From Modestobacter muralis (lineage in GTDB: Bacteria > Actinomycetota > Actinomycetes > Mycobacteriales > Geodermatophilaceae): DNA of 64,000 bases. Location of the stretch: NCBI RefSeq assembly GCF_010682105.1, contig NZ_JAAGWH010000033.1, forward strand, positions 124,001 to 188,000, given 5' to 3'. Made by a program: the position numbers and the translations under genes. This document shows positions 61,786-64,000 of the stretch, in pieces. The notes beneath the pieces are model-generated. The model was given only the letters and a program-made list of their open reading frames with translations. It was not told the origin of the DNA and made no database searches. How positions within the stretch are numbered: position 1 is the first letter of the stretch; every line of letters begins with the position of its first letter.

Positions 61786-62346
61786 GTGGAGCCGATCCGG
61801 TGCGGCTGGGCGACCAGCGCCCCCGAGTACGTGACCTACCACGACGAGGAGTGGGGGAGGCCGCTGCACGGGGACGACGCCCTGTTCGAGCGGCTGACCC
61901 TGGAGGCGTTCCAGTCCGGCCTGTCCTGGATCACGATCCTGCGCAAGCGCCCGGCGTTCCGGGCCGCCTTCGCCGGGTTCGACGTCGCCGCGGTCGCCCG
62001 GTTCACCGCCGAGGACGAGGCGCGGCTGATGGCCGACGCGGGCATCGTCCGCAACCGCGCGAAGGTGGCGGCGGCGGTGCGCAACGCCCGGGCTGCACTG
62101 GAGGTCCCGGAGGGGCTGTCGGCGCTGCTGTGGTCGTTCGCGCCGACCGGTCCGCGCCCCCGGCCGCGCACCCTCGCCGACGTCCCGGCCACCTCCCCGG
62201 AGTCGATCGCGCTGGCCAGGGAGCTGAAGCGGCGGGGGTTCGTCTTCGTCGGACCGACCACCGGGTACGCGCTGATGCAGGCCACCGGGATGGTCGACGA
62301 CCACGTCGCGGACTGCTTCCGGGCCCACCCGGAGGAGCGGTACTGA
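61786..62346 (+). CDS. tag: DNA-3-methyladenine glycosylase I
   Basis: 186 residues of the zinc-containing TAG family, excising 3-methyladenine. The start IRCGWATSAPEYVTYHDEEW and LTLEAFQSGLSWITILRKR are canonical, with FVGPTTGYALMQATGMVDDH at the end. The zinc ligands are the N-terminal Cys and the late His, His and Cys (DDHVADCFRAH). GTG 61786 has a leaderless-type box upstream. Confidence 0.95.
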   Translation: MEPIRCGWATSAPEYVTYHDEEWGRPLHGDDALFERLTLEAFQSGLSWITILRKRPAFRAAFAGFDVAAVARFTAEDEARLMADAGIVRNRAKVAAAVRNARAALEVPEGLSALLWSFAPTGPRPRPRTLADVPATSPESIALARELKRRGFVFVGPTTGYALMQATGMVDDHVADCFRAHPEERY

Positions 62347-62459
62347 GGGGTCCGGTTGGTCGATCGGCCCGGATACGGGATCATGGGGGAGAGCTCAGCA
62401 CGAACAGTCGCCACACCACGGCCCAACCGGACCGTGGGTGGCCGGTGAAGGAGGCACGC

Positions 62460-62627
62460 ATGGCGGCCATGAAGCCGCGAACGGGTGAAGGTCCCCTCGA
62501 GGTCACCAAGGAGGGCCGCGGCCTGGTCATGCGCGTCCCGCTGGAGGGTGGCGGCCGGTTGGTCGTCGAGCTGTCCCCCGACGAGGCGACCGCCCTCTCC
62601 GAGGCACTGACGGGCGCGACCAGCTGA
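62460..62627 (+). CDS. DUF3117 family protein
   Basis: A 55-residue protein, MAAMKPRTGEGPLEVTKEGR to the end LSEALTGATS, conserved across Actinobacteria and of unknown function. ATG 62460 has AGGAGG six bases upstream. Its stop overlaps the likely pepA start. Confidence 0.92.
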   Translation: MAAMKPRTGEGPLEVTKEGRGLVMRVPLEGGGRLVVELSPDEATALSEALTGATS

Positions 62628-64000
62628 CCCCCGCCGCGAGCCTGCCCCCGGGCAGCCCCGCGGACGACGACACGGCCCCGGCCGCCGGCAGCACGCCGGC
62701 GTCCGGGGCCGCGCCGTTCCCCCGGGTCGAGGTCACGCACGAGCTGCCCGCGCTGACCGAGGACGACGTCCTCGTCGTCCCGGTGGGTGCGCGGGGCGCG
62801 CTGCCCGGCTGGCTGACCGCTGCACCGCTGCTCGACCCGGTGCTCCTCGCCGGTGCCCTGGCCGACACCGGCAACGGCGGGAAGCCCGGCGGGCTCACCG
62901 TCGTGCCGGTCCCGGGCCGCCGGCCACGGACCGTGCTGGCCGTCGGCGTCGGGGACGCCACGCTGCCCCAGCTCCGGTCGGCCGTCGCGGTCGCCGTGCG
63001 ACGCGCCCAGGACCTCGCGGGGTCCGGCGCCCGGCGGCTGGTGCTGCCGCTGGACACCGACGTCTCCCCGGCCGGCGCCGACGAGGTGCGCACCGCGGTC
63101 GAGACGGCGCTGCTGGCCGGGTACCGCTTCCGGGACGCCTCCGCCCCGCACCCGGCCCGGCTGGCCGAGGTGCTCGTGGTCGCCGCCGACGCCGCGGACC
63201 CCGCCGTCGCCGCCGCGGCGCGGGCCGGGCAGGTCGCCGCTGCGTCGGTCGCCTGGGCCCGCGACCTGGTCAACACCCCCAGCAGCACCAAGGACCCGGC
63301 GTGGCTGGCCGACCAGGTCCGCGCGCGCCTGAGCGGGCTGCCCGACGTGACGGTCACGGTTCTCGGCCCCGCGGAGCTCGCGGCCGGTGGCTTCGGCGGC
63401 GTGCTGGCCGTCGGCAGCGGCTCGGCGTCCCCGCCCTGCGTCGTCGTCGTGGCGTACCGCGCGGCCGGCCCCGTGCACCCGGTGCTGGTCGGCAAGGGCA
63501 TCACCTTCGACACCGGCGGGCTGTCGATCAAGACCAACGCCGGCATGCGGGACATGAAGACCGACATGGCCGGGGGAGCGGCGGTGCTGGCCGCCGTCGA
63601 CGCCGCCGCCCGGCTGCAGCTGGCCACCCCGGTGACCGCGGTGGTGGCGGTGGCCGAGAACGCCGTGTCCGGGTCCGGCTACCGGCCGGCCGACGTCGTC
63701 CGGCACGTGGGCGGGCGCACCACCGAGGTGCGCAACACCGACGCCGAGGGCCGGCTGGTCCTCGCCGACGCCCTCGCCCACGCCCGGCTGTCGCTCGGCG
63801 CGACCGTGCTCGTGGACGTCGCCACGCTCACCGGTGCCATGCGGACGGCGCTGGGCGCGCGGACCGCCGGGCTCTACGCGACCACCGACGGCCTGGCCGG
63901 CGCGCTGCTCACCGCCGCCGGGCACGCCGGGGAGTCGTTCTGGCGGATGCCGCTGGGCGAGGAGCACGTCGGGCACCTGCGCGCGCAGCTGGACTCCCCG
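62624..64000 (+). CDS. pepA: Leucyl aminopeptidase (M17), 5' part
   Basis: The frame is open to the window end (459 codons seen). M17 catalytic motifs are VGKGITFDTGGLSIK and NTDAEGRLVLADALAHA, with MKTDMAGGAAVLAAVDAAAR between. The protein removes N-terminal residues with two metal ions. No ATG or GTG lies in frame between the upstream in-frame stop (62486) and the conserved N-domain (VEVTHELPALTED); CTG 62624 overlaps the DUF3117 stop (CTGA) and is proposed as start, as for dapC. The next GTG, 62780, would cut off conserved sequence. Confidence 0.85.
   Translation, partial: MTPAASLPPGSPADDDTAPAAGSTPASGAAPFPRVEVTHELPALTEDDVLVVPVGARGALPGWLTAAPLLDPVLLAGALADTGNGGKPGGLTVVPVPGRRPRTVLAVGVGDATLPQLRSAVAVAVRRAQDLAGSGARRLVLPLDTDVSPAGADEVRTAVETALLAGYRFRDASAPHPARLAEVLVVAADAADPAVAAAARAGQVAAASVAWARDLVNTPSSTKDPAWLADQVRARLSGLPDVTVTVLGPAELAAGGFGGVLAVGSGSASPPCVVVVAYRAAGPVHPVLVGKGITFDTGGLSIKTNAGMRDMKTDMAGGAAVLAAVDAAARLQLATPVTAVVAVAENAVSGSGYRPADVVRHVGGRTTEVRNTDAEGRLVLADALAHARLSLGATVLVDVATLTGAMRTALGARTAGLYATTDGLAGALLTAAGHAGESFWRMPLGEEHVGHLRAQLDSP

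Overview
The window comes from a high-GC actinobacterium. GTG starts dominate, neighbouring genes often overlap by 4 nt (ATGA/GTGA), and several genes look leaderless, with a TANNNT box 6-8 nt before the start. MshB (mycothiol), the fdxA-dapC pair, DUF3117 and DivIVA-like proteins fit Actinobacteria. A Geodermatophilaceae-type soil or rock organism (Blastococcus, Geodermatophilus, Modestobacter) is the best guess; that is inference from gene content and style.

Layout. 1-6.4 kb: DNA alkylation repair (Ada/AlkA fusion and Ogt), then an ABC exporter coupled to a NarL-type two-component system whose histidine kinase carries a 1-nt frameshift at its H-box. 6.5-7.6 kb: ychF. 7.6-12.3 kb: an accessory stretch with a Fic protein, a small cassette in which two genes are frameshifted, an MFS transporter and two tRNA-like half fragments. 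12.3-16.7 kb: small conserved hypotheticals and a retron-like reverse transcriptase, preceded by a 162-nt structured region bounded by a perfect 14-bp inverted repeat. This is the best candidate for an undescribed system. 16.8-22.1 kb: flavin monooxygenase-like protein, RipA-like NlpC/P60 hydrolase, SGNH hydrolase, DCC thiol protein, EEP hydrolase, nucleotidyltransferase. 22.1-25.6 kb: three-gene succinate dehydrogenase/fumarate reductase operon. 25.8-32.4 kb: molybdopterin oxidoreductase with its FNR-type partner, a siderophore-binding lipoprotein with an iron-box-like site, FNT channel, HipA/DUF3037 pair, VOC proteins and PCD. 32.4-36.5 kb: sulfur assimilation (leader peptide, sir, zinc-ribbon miniprotein, cysH), a SRPBCC-NUDIX fusion and an Rrf2 regulator. 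36.5-39.6 kb: TldD/PmbA pair and a CsbD protein. 40-46.4 kb: oligopeptide-type ABC importer. 46.4-50.3 kb: covarying palindromic repeats, mshB, fdxA, dapC. 50.3-57.3 kb: SDR, AKR, and the lysine/DAP genes dapD and dapE with LOG, DivIVA-like and SRPBCC genes. 57.4-64 kb: DUF2243, EamA transporter, a large FN3/propeller secreted protein, tag, DUF3117 and the 5' part of pepA.

Themes. DAP synthesis is spread over dapC, dapD and dapE. Alkylation repair appears at both ends (alkA/ogt and tag). Three genes are each one base short, and each lost base can be placed in a triplet of G or C, so sequencing or assembly error must be considered beside true decay. Two genes (dapC, pepA) have no ATG/GTG/TTG where homology begins but have a CTG overlapping the upstream stop (CTGA).
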